Assembly: GCF_000020485.1 (NCBI RefSeq)
Contig: NC_011899.1
Location: forward strand, 2,514,147 to 2,578,146
Reading direction: 5' to 3'
DNA from: Halothermothrix orenii H 168
GTDB taxonomy: Bacteria; Bacillota; Halanaerobiia; Halanaerobiales; Halothermotrichaceae
DNA length: 64,000 nucleotides
Positions 18,866-27,492 of the stretch are shown piece after piece. How positions within the stretch are numbered: the stretch's first letter is position 1; each line of letters starts with the position of its first letter. Below the pieces are notes generated by a model. It had not been told where the DNA came from, did not search any database, and was given only the letters and a program-made list of their open reading frames with translations. Both the position numbers and the translations under genes were made by a program.

Positions 18866-20551
18866 GTGAGAAAGGTTACAATTATAGTCTTGATAATGTT
18901 GTTGTTACTTGGCGTGTCTGCAGGTGTGTCTGCTATTGAGGAAGAATTTTATCGTCTTGAAGGTATGTCAATAGACCTAAAAAACATTATTGATGATGAG
19001 TATACTGACTTTATGACATTTTCCAGTGAACTTGTAGATGTAGAAGGCACCCAGGTATATCTAAAAATGGGGGAGAATTCCACTAAAGCGCCACAGGTTG
19101 GGATGGTAACAAATCTGGCGGGCTTTAAAGTAGCTGCTTTCTTCGAAAATGGGATAAATAAAAATGAAAATGGGGAAAACATATATTTCAAAAACGAGGA
19201 TGATACCCAGAATATATTGGATGAGCTAGACATACTTTCTATCAATCAATCAGATTTACAGGTTGCTCCCAATAAAGATGTAATTGTAGAAATAGATGAA
19301 AAAGCAGAAGGAGCAACCCATTCAGACAATACAGAGCTTTCTGGACGGGCAATTTTATCCAGATCTTTTTCTTCTTTTGATCTGGGACTTAAAATTGATC
19401 TGAATAAAGATTCTTCGAAACAAAAGGAAATAAATAGTGAGAAAGCTACAATTATTACTTATAGCACAGACCAGAAAGACAATATTGTCGAAGAAACAAT
19501 CATCGAAGCAACGGAAGAATTTAAATATACAGATGACACCCTGGATATGACCTTTGGCGTTGATGTCCGAAAGCCTATAGGCCCCGGTAACTTAGTTGTT
19601 GGTGGTGGAATTAAACCTAGCAAAAGAACCCAAGAAATCAATTATAGCAGTTTTGATTCTAATTTTACTGAAGACTATATAAATGACAATACTTCTACTG
19701 ATAGTTATAAATATGATTATGAATATCCTACCAGTTCTTATGTTTCACCTGTATTTGTTAATTTAAAATATGAATACCCGGTAAAGATTTTAAATAAAGA
19801 AGGCATCTTCAGGATAAGTGGAAACTTTGAAACAGGTAGCGATGAAGATACTGTGAAATATTTTACTGAAAGCAGATCAATTTACAAAGCTGACGGTAGT
19901 GTTACCTCTGAATTTATTAATACTGAAGAGGAGGAATATAACCTGAGTACCGGACTAAGCAATTATGTGTTTGCTGTAGGTACTGAGATAGATCTATCTA
20001 CTAATACCATTTTTACCATTGGAGTTAAATATTTATATGAGGGTACTGAACAAGTCGTTTCCAGTAATGGTTATACTGAAAAGGATGTCAATAATAACTA
20101 TAACACTGACGGCAGTTTGAATGAAGGAACTTCTTATATAACTACTACAAAAGTTTCCAGTGATTATACATTCACGGAAAAAACAACACAAAATAGTATA
20201 GTTATCCCTTATGGTCTGGAAACAGAGATTAATTCCAAACTCACCCTCCGGTTGGGAGGTACTAGTATAATTTACAACTCCTATAAAGAAGAAATAACTG
20301 AGGTTACAGAAGGGTATCATTCAGTAACAGAAACTGTATATAAAGACGGAACTCAGCTAGCACCGGTTGAAGACAACAAAGATGGTTACAGAGAGGAATA
20401 TAATGAAACTGAAAGTAAATTTGATACATATACAGACTTTAACCTTGGTTTAAGCTATCAGCTCAATGAAGTTGCAACCCTCGATATGAATAGTGGTGGA
20501 GATTTAGCCAATATTTCCTACTGGGATGTTAGTCTTAACCTCAAATTTTAA
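18866..20551 (+). CDS. Secreted, putative outer-membrane beta-barrel protein
   Basis: Protein of 561 aa with a clear signal peptide (VTIIVLIMLLLLGVSAGVSA). The mature part is acidic, Tyr/Thr/Ser-rich and made of alternating strand-like segments (YVSPVFVNLKYEYPVKI, GLSNYVFAVGTEIDLS). It ends in YWDVSLNLKF; a terminal Phe with alternating hydrophobic residues is the outer-membrane beta-barrel signature. The GTG start at 18866 follows AGGGGGT. No named family recognised. It is more AT-rich than its neighbours and monocistronic. Confidence 0.65.
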   Translation: MRKVTIIVLIMLLLLGVSAGVSAIEEEFYRLEGMSIDLKNIIDDEYTDFMTFSSELVDVEGTQVYLKMGENSTKAPQVGMVTNLAGFKVAAFFENGINKNENGENIYFKNEDDTQNILDELDILSINQSDLQVAPNKDVIVEIDEKAEGATHSDNTELSGRAILSRSFSSFDLGLKIDLNKDSSKQKEINSEKATIITYSTDQKDNIVEETIIEATEEFKYTDDTLDMTFGVDVRKPIGPGNLVVGGGIKPSKRTQEINYSSFDSNFTEDYINDNTSTDSYKYDYEYPTSSYVSPVFVNLKYEYPVKILNKEGIFRISGNFETGSDEDTVKYFTESRSIYKADGSVTSEFINTEEEEYNLSTGLSNYVFAVGTEIDLSTNTIFTIGVKYLYEGTEQVVSSNGYTEKDVNNNYNTDGSLNEGTSYITTTKVSSDYTFTEKTTQNSIVIPYGLETEINSKLTLRLGGTSIIYNSYKEEITEVTEGYHSVTETVYKDGTQLAPVEDNKDGYREEYNETESKFDTYTDFNLGLSYQLNEVATLDMNSGGDLANISYWDVSLNLKF

Positions 20552-20580
20552 CCAGGATAATTAATAATGATATAAGTCTA

Positions 20581-20613
20581 AACCCCCCACCTGTTCCGGT
20601 GGGGGGGTGTTTG
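20581..20613. terminator. Bidirectional terminator
   Basis: Stem CCCCCCACC/GGTGGGGGG with a 6-nt loop lies between the convergent barrel-protein gene and the GH97 gene. T-rich stretches flank it only partly. Confidence 0.75.
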
Positions 20614-20626
20614 ATGATCTTAGTAT

Positions 20627-22732
20627 TTAGTTCTTCTTTTGATTAAATTCCGGCAGTTTATTAACATCTTCATTCCTGGCTGGATAAAGTCTGATGGCCT
20701 GGCCCCCGCTTTCTACCATATCGGCAACCAGGGTATCATTGGAGTCAACAATAACCCTTCTGATGGCCACCTGGGTCGGATTATGTTTTAAATCAGCCTC
20801 CGGACCATCCTCATAAATTTCAGCTACATATTTTTGCCCATCCTCAAGGAAAGCCAGGGGAACCATGAGTCTTCTCGGCTTTTCATCGGTAATACTCCCT
20901 ACATACCATTCCTGACCCCGGCGCCGGGCAATGGTGACATAATCACCTATCCTGGCATTAAGCACCAGGGTTTCGTCCCAGGTAACCGGTACATCCTGAA
21001 TAAATTTAAATTCAGGCAGGGGATTGCCATTATCATCAAGATAATTTTCCGGGAGATCAGCTACCATCTGGAGGGGACTGAAGATAACAACATAGAGTGC
21101 CAGCTGTTTGGCCCTTGTGGTATGAACCCGGTTTAAAAACCTGTATTCATCGAAGGTTATATCAAATATACCCGGGGTATAATCAATGGGCCCGGCCAGC
21201 ATTCTGGTAAAGGGAATTATGGTAGTATGTTCAGGTTTATTTCCAGCACTCCAGGCATTATATTCCATGCCCTGAACCCCCTCCCGGGTTATAAAGTTAG
21301 GGTAAGTTCGGTAAAGACCGGTCGGCTTAATCGGTTCATGGGCATCAATCATAATTTCATACTCTGCCGCCTTTTTAATTACATCCAGATAGTGGTTAAC
21401 CATCCACTGGCCGTGGTGATGCTGACCCCTGGGTTTAATCATGCCATTATCAGCAACATATCCGGTCTTGATGGCATGTATACCAAGGCTATTATAGAGA
21501 CTATATGCCTCCTCTATCTGGTTAATATAATTGATGACATTGCCACCTGTTTCGTTATGGGCAATATATTCAACCCCACGTTCTTCAGCATATTTAGCAA
21601 CCTCTACAAGGTCAAAGTCGGGGTAAGGGGTAGTATAGTCCTGATCATCCCAGGTTCCACCCCAGCCCAGATTCCATCCCTCTACCAGTACTCCACCGAT
21701 ACCGTGTTTACCGGCAAAATCAATATAGTATTTGGCCCGCTCCGTGGTAGCTCCGTGTCTCGGCCCTGCTTCCCAGGTTGACTTCCCGATATGCATCTCC
21801 CACCAGATTCCCACGTACTTCATGGGTTGAATCCAGGAAGTATCCTCAAGGGCACAGGGGTCATTTAAGTTCAAAATTAGATTAGATTCTAACAGGTCAC
21901 CGGGGGCTGCTCCTATCTGAATGGTCCGCCACGGTGTTTTCAGGGGTGTCCGTCCCTTAACTTTGACACCATCGGGCCAGGGACAGAGCTCACTTACCAG
22001 GGTGTAATCCCGGTCAAGATCACGCTTGAGGGCCATTCCGGCATAGTCGACCAGGGCAGCTTCATGAATACTTAGGTAAATTCCCCCGGGGGTTTTCATG
22101 GTAACCGGAGTACTGGCAGACATTACATGGTTTAACGGTGTCTCCAGATACTGATACTCGTAACTGTCCCAGTCATTGTGGATCCACCATGTAGTATTAT
22201 TACTGGATAGACGGAACTCAGTATCCTCTGACATAATATTTATTGTCTCCAGGGACTCCTGCCCGGGGATAATATACCGGAAGCCGACCCCATCATTATA
22301 GACCCGGAAAACAAGATTCATCTTCCGGTAGGGGGGCACCTCTTCTTTGAGATATATCACCAGCTCATTGTAGTAATTGGTTATCTTTGACGTCTGCCCC
22401 CAGACCGGACGCCAGGTATTATAAAAGACATTCCTCCTGACATCTATTATCTTAAAGTTATCATCAAGGGGTTTTTTCTCTTTGAAATGGAACCCCAGTG
22501 AAGATGGCCTGATGAGGACAGTGTCTCCGTAGGATACCGAATAGTGGGGTACTCCTTTATCAAGGATGAACCTGACCTTTATCCTCCCATCAGGAGATGT
22601 AACCACAGATTCATCTCCCTGATCATGACCTTTAGCAAATACTCCTGTAGCCAGTACAAAAACAGCAATTACTGTTATTATGATAAAACCTGTTATAGTA
22701 ATACTCCTTCCGATCATACTCCTTCCAGTCAT
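20627..22732 (-). CDS. Glycoside hydrolase family 97 protein (alpha-glucosidase type)
   Basis: Protein of 701 aa with an N-terminal signal or anchor segment (ITGFIIITVIAVFVLATGVFA), so it acts outside the cytoplasmic membrane. The GH97 pattern runs through MKYVGIWWEMHIG, VLVEGWNLGWGG, YIAHNETGGNVINY, IDAHEPIKPTGLYRTYPN and REGVQGMEYNAW. The Glu residues in the last three motifs fit the inverting SusB-type branch. It probably trims maltodextrins made by the amylase encoded 45 bp upstream. The first of two closely spaced in-frame ATGs, each preceded by a GGAG SD, is taken as start. Confidence 0.88.
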   Translation of the reverse strand: MTGRSMIGRSITITGFIIITVIAVFVLATGVFAKGHDQGDESVVTSPDGRIKVRFILDKGVPHYSVSYGDTVLIRPSSLGFHFKEKKPLDDNFKIIDVRRNVFYNTWRPVWGQTSKITNYYNELVIYLKEEVPPYRKMNLVFRVYNDGVGFRYIIPGQESLETINIMSEDTEFRLSSNNTTWWIHNDWDSYEYQYLETPLNHVMSASTPVTMKTPGGIYLSIHEAALVDYAGMALKRDLDRDYTLVSELCPWPDGVKVKGRTPLKTPWRTIQIGAAPGDLLESNLILNLNDPCALEDTSWIQPMKYVGIWWEMHIGKSTWEAGPRHGATTERAKYYIDFAGKHGIGGVLVEGWNLGWGGTWDDQDYTTPYPDFDLVEVAKYAEERGVEYIAHNETGGNVINYINQIEEAYSLYNSLGIHAIKTGYVADNGMIKPRGQHHHGQWMVNHYLDVIKKAAEYEIMIDAHEPIKPTGLYRTYPNFITREGVQGMEYNAWSAGNKPEHTTIIPFTRMLAGPIDYTPGIFDITFDEYRFLNRVHTTRAKQLALYVVIFSPLQMVADLPENYLDDNGNPLPEFKFIQDVPVTWDETLVLNARIGDYVTIARRRGQEWYVGSITDEKPRRLMVPLAFLEDGQKYVAEIYEDGPEADLKHNPTQVAIRRVIVDSNDTLVADMVESGGQAIRLYPARNEDVNKLPEFNQKKN

Positions 22733-22777
22733 ACTCCTCCCCCTTTTTTATTTAACTGGTTTTATTATCAACTAATT

Positions 22778-24742
22778 TTATTCCCAACCGGTTATGGTTA
22801 GGTAGACTGTCTCCTTGTTTTCAAAAGTATATATTCTGTTATTATAGCCACTCCCCTGGAAACGGTTATCCCCCTCATTTTCTCTACCGGAGGTATCCTC
22901 CCAGGTACCCGGGGTTTTAAACTTAAAAATAAGGGCTGCCCCGGCCGGTTGTTCCAGGGTGATTTCATATTTGCCATCTGATCTCTTCTTAAGTTTGAAT
23001 TTATCATCAACCTGCCAGTTACTCAACTTTGAAGCCAGGTATATATCTTCATCTGTCCTGGCTTTATCAGTTAGCTCAACGATAAAGGTTACAACAGGGT
23101 TTTTGGTGCTTAAATCCTGACCGGTTATTTTCAAAGAGGCGGCTGTTGTTTTTAATATCAGGGAGCCATAGGGTGGTAATGTAATCCCCTGATGGGCCTT
23201 AATGGTTTTTCCTGAAAGTAAATCCCGGGCTCTGTTAGAAATGGTTATCCCCCGTTCTTTATTGGATAAATTATGGATAACATACAGGTTATAATCTACT
23301 TCAGAATCGGTTACCTTATAGCCATACATCCGGTTCGGGGTAACCATCTTCTGATAGTTTCCGGTAAAAAACTGAGGGTGTTCCTTCCTGATGTGGATTA
23401 ATTTCTTATAATGTTCATAAACACTCCCACTTTTACCCCGTTCTTCTTCCAGGGATATTCCGTCATGGGGTTTGGTAAACCTCATGGAGTGGTAGAAACC
23501 ACCTTTAGACATAGTGGTCATTCCCGGTCCCTTACTATCTTTATACCAGTCAAAGGGTTCCCTGATATTGTCATCGGGCTTGGCCCCCAGCTGTCCCAGT
23601 TCTTCACCATAATAGATGAAGGGGGTTCCGGGCAGAGTAAACAGAACGGATGCCGCCAGTTTCATCTTTGCCCGGTTCCGCAATACCTCAATACCGACCC
23701 GGTTCTGGTCATGGTTTCTCAGAAAAATGGCATCAATATACTGGTCAGAATACTGGCTATATACTCCGTGTATCTCCTTTACCTCCTCCAGAATATCGAC
23801 CGGGACCCCGTTAACCATTCTCAGAATTTCATCGGCCAGGGCAAAATTAAAAGAGGCATCTAAATCCCGGAAAAACTCTCCTACCGTATGGGTGTCTGTC
23901 CAGTTCTCTCCAACAAGAAAGGCTTCGGGATTAATCCCCTTGACAAAGGTATTAAACTCCTGCCACCACTGATGGGTTATTGTAAGGTCTTTATCAATAT
24001 GTAAGGCTGCATCGAGGCGGAAACCGTCAACACCATCGGAAAAATCTCCATCTCCATTGGGGTCCAGCCAGAATTTCGCTATTTTTTTAGCTTCAGCCCT
24101 GACCTCAGGGTTGCGGTAGTTAAGGTCAGGCATACCACTCCAGAAGAGGCCATAATAATAACCCCCGTCCGGGGATCTGTGCCAGACCGGCTGGCCCCAG
24201 GGGCCCAGTTCTTTAACCTGTTCCTCATTTTCAGCCCAGACATAATAATCACGGTATTTACTGTCTCTGGTGTTTACAGCCTCACGGAACCAGTAGTGGT
24301 TGACCGAGGTGTGGTTTAAAACCAGGTCCATGATTACCTTAAGACCATTGGCATGGGCCTCCTGTAAAAACTCCCGGAATTCTTCCAGGGTTCCGTAATC
24401 AGGTTCTGTATTATAGTAATCAACAACATCATACCCGTGGTAACTTTGAGAATCATTAACCGGCATCAACCAGAGGGTATCAACCCCCAGTTCTTTAAAG
24501 TATGGTATCTTTTCCTTTAATCCCACAAAATCCCCGATTCCATCTCCATTTCCATCATAAAAACTCCTGACAAAGACTTCATAAAATACTGCCTTACGGG
24601 CCCATTCAGCCGGTTCCCAGTCTAAAGCTGTGGTTTCCCCGGCTATAGCTTCCGACCCTGTGTAAAGGTTTAATCCTGTAAAGACAACTAAGGATATAAC
24701 CAAAAAGACCAGTAACCTTCTTTTATGTAAATTAGCTAACAT
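22778..24742 (-). CDS. Secreted alpha-amylase family protein (GH13)
   Basis: Protein of 654 aa with a signal peptide (about residues 1-34). The (beta/alpha)8 motifs are GLKVIMDLVLNHTS (region I), DGFRLDAALHID (region II, nucleophile Asp), AFLVGENWTD (region III, acid Glu) and FLRNHDQNRVG (region IV, Asp). The C-terminal 100 residues (FIVELTDKARTDEDIYLASKLSNWQ) resemble a starch-binding beta-sandwich. It likely cleaves starch or maltodextrin extracellularly. First gene of the GH13-GH97 operon; SD GGGGGAG precedes the ATG at 24742. Confidence 0.93.
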   Translation of the reverse strand: MLANLHKRRLLVFLVISLVVFTGLNLYTGSEAIAGETTALDWEPAEWARKAVFYEVFVRSFYDGNGDGIGDFVGLKEKIPYFKELGVDTLWLMPVNDSQSYHGYDVVDYYNTEPDYGTLEEFREFLQEAHANGLKVIMDLVLNHTSVNHYWFREAVNTRDSKYRDYYVWAENEEQVKELGPWGQPVWHRSPDGGYYYGLFWSGMPDLNYRNPEVRAEAKKIAKFWLDPNGDGDFSDGVDGFRLDAALHIDKDLTITHQWWQEFNTFVKGINPEAFLVGENWTDTHTVGEFFRDLDASFNFALADEILRMVNGVPVDILEEVKEIHGVYSQYSDQYIDAIFLRNHDQNRVGIEVLRNRAKMKLAASVLFTLPGTPFIYYGEELGQLGAKPDDNIREPFDWYKDSKGPGMTTMSKGGFYHSMRFTKPHDGISLEEERGKSGSVYEHYKKLIHIRKEHPQFFTGNYQKMVTPNRMYGYKVTDSEVDYNLYVIHNLSNKERGITISNRARDLLSGKTIKAHQGITLPPYGSLILKTTAASLKITGQDLSTKNPVVTFIVELTDKARTDEDIYLASKLSNWQVDDKFKLKKRSDGKYEITLEQPAGAALIFKFKTPGTWEDTSGRENEGDNRFQGSGYNNRIYTFENKETVYLTITGWE

Positions 24743-24987
24743 TAATACTCCCCCTATGTAGTTAAATATTTAAATAAGCAGATTTCATAATAAAACTTTA
24801 TATTTTACACGACCAGAATAATCACTTATAATAGAACCTGATATATGTATACCTTATAATAAACCTATTATACCCGTCTAATTTTAAACCGTAATTCCCG
24901 TCAACACCCCTTAAATGCTTGTAGATATGCCCAGGACCTTCTTTACAGACTGCATTCTTTATAGTCTCCAGGTAACATGTGTTAACT

Positions 24988-25003
24988 TTAGTAAAACGTT
25001 TGC
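24988..25003. promoter_or_regulatory. CcpA/LacI-like operator near the amylase transcription start
   Basis: On the minus strand TGCAAACGTTTTAC, centred on AAACGTTT, lies just downstream of the amylase -10 box. It resembles catabolite-response or LacI-family operators but misses part of the cre consensus. Confidence 0.45.
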
Positions 25004-25015
25004 ATTCTAATTATT

Positions 25016-25045
25016 ATTATACCAACCGGTTAATACTGGAGTCAA
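25016..25045 (-). promoter_or_regulatory. Amylase operon promoter with operator in the spacer
   Basis: On the minus strand: TTGACT (25040-25045), an 18-bp spacer, TATAAT (25016-25021). The spacer contains the palindrome AACCGGTT, a candidate repressor site. The transcript would carry a long leader of about 265 nt up to the ATG at 24742. I see no riboswitch in it; the rest of 24743-25162 is otherwise unremarkable. Confidence 0.65.
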
Positions 25046-25071
25046 ACAATTCTTAAAGTTTAAACAGATTA

Positions 25072-25095
25072 ATACCCCGGTTTTCACCGGGGTAT
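25072..25095 (-). terminator. Hairpin after the 25163-26236 gene
   Basis: Nine-bp perfect stem ATACCCCGG/CCGGGGTAT with a 6-nt loop, 68 bp beyond the stop codon of the barrel-like protein. The U-tract is weak. Confidence 0.55.
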
Positions 25096-25162
25096 GTAAA
25101 AAACTATTAAAATTATTAATAATGATTGATCCTTTTTATAGCTTAAAAAGCCTAAGTGGTGT

Positions 25163-26236
25163 TTAGAAAGGATAGCTTAATTCAACACCAACTACACTGT
25201 TATAAAAATCACTATAGAAGAGGGCCTGGTCTGAAGCCAGGGTAAATAACCCTTTGAGTTCCATGGTCAGATTACTACCCAGCTGGTTCTGATAACGGGG
25301 CATCAGAGCCAGACCACCATCGTTGAGGCAGTAGGCAGTCATTAAACCCGCTTCAGAGAATTGATTGATACCATAACTGGCATTACCGAATAACAGGGTT
25401 AATTCTTCATCGGCATTCGAAATATTAAGGGGCATTTCATGGAGCATATCACTGACCCTCTGTTTTTTAACCCTCAGGACTTCCCCCTGAAGGTACACGC
25501 GATTATTATTATTTCTTAAAAAACTATAATCACAGCCGGCCAGATAGGCCAGGTCAGATTCTCCATTATCATCACTGTAATAACCGAAGGCCCCGTAAAT
25601 TCCCAGGGGATCAAGGTCTCCTTTAACAGTGACCCCAAAACGTCGGTCTATAATTGTATCAAAAGTATCCTTATACTGATCCTGAACATAATTGGCTGAA
25701 ACATCAAAATTATTGTTGATAAGGGTCCTGCCCCTCAGTCCAAATTTTACCCGGTCAGAATCAAAGGATGTACCCGGGAAAGAAGATACCAGTGAGATAT
25801 TGGAATTCCAGTTTAAGGGGATAAAGGCCTCAATACCATCTACATATTTTGCACTCCCCTCTTCATTCATGGCCTCAGCACCGAGGCTGTAATCAACCGG
25901 ATTTACCAGGGAGCCGAAGGACCAGGACACAGGCTGGCGGCCGATGGTTAAATCCATCTCCTTAAAGCGGTGTTTCAGGTATAATTTTTTAAAGCCAGGA
26001 CCTCCAGGAACCGTGAAATCAGCCTCAATCCTGGCCTCCGTATTCCCGGTTTCAGGGACGAATATCTCAAGTTTTAACTGTTCATATAAATCATAATAAA
26101 ACCCGCTGTTCTCTACAGAAGTTGCTGTAAAACCGGTTTTAACCTCCCCTCCGAATTTAACTTCAGCGGCAACCGGTAGTGAAAGCAAAAACACACTGAT
26201 TATAATCGGTACTAAGTACTTAAAACTTCTTTTCAT
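25163..26236 (-). CDS. Putative outer-membrane beta-barrel protein
   Basis: Protein of 357 aa with a signal peptide (SFKYLVPIIISVFLLSLPVAA). The mature part starts EVKFGGEVKTGFTATS and carries repeated amphipathic strands (LEIFVPETGNTEARIEADF, MDLTIGRQPVSWSFGSLVNP). It ends GVELSYPF, with the terminal Phe of outer-membrane proteins. The GRQPVSWSFGSLVNPVDY segment recalls DUF1302-like or porin-type barrels. The ATG at 26236 follows a GGAGGG SD. It lies downstream of the LolA-like gene on the same strand, but a 463-bp gap suggests its own promoter. Confidence 0.7.
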   Translation of the reverse strand: MKRSFKYLVPIIISVFLLSLPVAAEVKFGGEVKTGFTATSVENSGFYYDLYEQLKLEIFVPETGNTEARIEADFTVPGGPGFKKLYLKHRFKEMDLTIGRQPVSWSFGSLVNPVDYSLGAEAMNEEGSAKYVDGIEAFIPLNWNSNISLVSSFPGTSFDSDRVKFGLRGRTLINNNFDVSANYVQDQYKDTFDTIIDRRFGVTVKGDLDPLGIYGAFGYYSDDNGESDLAYLAGCDYSFLRNNNNRVYLQGEVLRVKKQRVSDMLHEMPLNISNADEELTLLFGNASYGINQFSEAGLMTAYCLNDGGLALMPRYQNQLGSNLTMELKGLFTLASDQALFYSDFYNSVVGVELSYPF

Positions 26237-26699
26237 CTTTTTTTCCCTCCTTTTTTCTGTTATAGCTCCAGAAAGTTCCATGAATAAACCACCTTAAAAT
26301 ACACAAATTAACTGCCTTGAAAATAAATAACTTCCTGGAATTAATTATTATTCCTTACCTATAAATATTATCCATAGAATTTGAATTACCTTCCCCCAGA
26401 AACTGAAAACTTTAACCACATAAGGTATCTACATAATTAAAATATATATCTGGCCAAAACAAAAAATCAACTATCTAAAATTGTTATATAGAAATTTCAG
26501 GGAAACATAAAAAAACGGGAATAACAGCACCTTAATATTTTTTGGAGTGTCATATTCCTGAAATCAGTAGCATATCTCTTGTTATATAGATATCTCTTAT
26601 TATAATCACCAGACCCCGGCTGAAACCGGGGCCTGGTTAACAATTTTTACTCAGGAATTATTTTGAATAATTAATTTGGCAAAACATTATACAAAGTCC
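26237..26699. other. Non-coding gap between LolA-like and barrel-protein genes
   Basis: 463 bp. It holds the hairpin at 26608-26637 and, on the minus strand at about 26445-26470, a weak promoter-like TTGATT...TATATA pair that could serve the barrel-protein gene. Nothing else was recognised. Confidence 0.5.
26608..26637 (-). terminator. Hairpin after the LolA-like gene
   Basis: Twelve-bp stem with one wobble (ACCAGACCCCGG/CCGGGGCCTGGT) and a 6-nt loop, 63 bp after the LolA-like stop. Only a weak U-tract follows. It probably ends the TetR-permease operon. Confidence 0.6.
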
Positions 26700-27446
26700 T
26701 CAGTTTAAATTTTGCAGAGTAAAGGTGTTTTCCGGTATTTCGGGATTAAAATTAATTGATTTAACCCTGAAGATGGTCCGTGAGTTTTTTATTAGTTTAT
26801 CTTCAGTAATATACTCAGTCGGATAGTACCGCCCCTCAATCTCTTCAACCTTATCAACCTTCATAACCTTTAATAACCGGCCACTCCGGGCATATAGCTC
26901 TTCCTTAAGGCCAATAAAACGCTCTTTATCTATCCAGGCTACCCTCCTGTAATAGGAAACCTCGGCCCCTTCCCGGGCTATACCTTCCATTACATAACAG
27001 GGGCGCCCCTGATATTCCTCTTCTCTCAATATTTTAAAATCATAAAGTTCGGTTAATTTGTCTGATTCCATAATATCCTTATAGGAGAGATCACTCCCCA
27101 TAATACCCTGTTCCAGCATATGGCCCGATATCTTTACAATGTCCTCGGCGTCGGGGAAGAACATAAAGAGGTTGTCATCCCTCTTCAAAAATTTAGTCCC
27201 CCTGTCGAGGGGATTAATAAACTCCACCAGGGCATTTTTCCCATCTGTTATTGAGACCATGGTTTTAATAATCTTCCTGTTACCTTTAATAATTATCATT
27301 TCAGACTCAATTTTAGCTGACCGGACATATTCATTATCATCCCGCCTGTTTATAATCTCTTCAGGTGTTATGGCTATAGACAGGCTAGAAAACACAACAG
27401 TCATTGTCATTATCAGTAATAGTATTCTAGTAGTTTTATTAAACAT
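26700..27446 (-). CDS. LolA-like outer-membrane lipoprotein-sorting protein
   Basis: Protein of 248 aa with a signal peptide (TTRILLLIMTMTVVFSSLSIA). The body (TPEEIINRRDDNEYVRSAKIESEM, DNLFMFFPDAEDIVKISGHMLEQGIMGSDLSYKDIM, RVAWIDKERFIGLKEELYARSGRLLK) is the pattern of the large family annotated as outer-membrane lipoprotein-sorting proteins, distantly related to LolA/LolB. The fold is a half-barrel that holds lipid chains. The ATG at 27446 is chosen with GGGGGTAAAGG upstream. It lies 46 bp after a permease gene, so it is the last gene of the ABC operon. Confidence 0.8.
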   Translation of the reverse strand: MFNKTTRILLLIMTMTVVFSSLSIAITPEEIINRRDDNEYVRSAKIESEMIIIKGNRKIIKTMVSITDGKNALVEFINPLDRGTKFLKRDDNLFMFFPDAEDIVKISGHMLEQGIMGSDLSYKDIMESDKLTELYDFKILREEEYQGRPCYVMEGIAREGAEVSYYRRVAWIDKERFIGLKEELYARSGRLLKVMKVDKVEEIEGRYYPTEYITEDKLIKNSRTIFRVKSINFNPEIPENTFTLQNLN

Positions 27447-27492
27447 TTCCTTTACCCCCTTAAAATTAAATTTTTCTTCTCTCACCGGTGTA

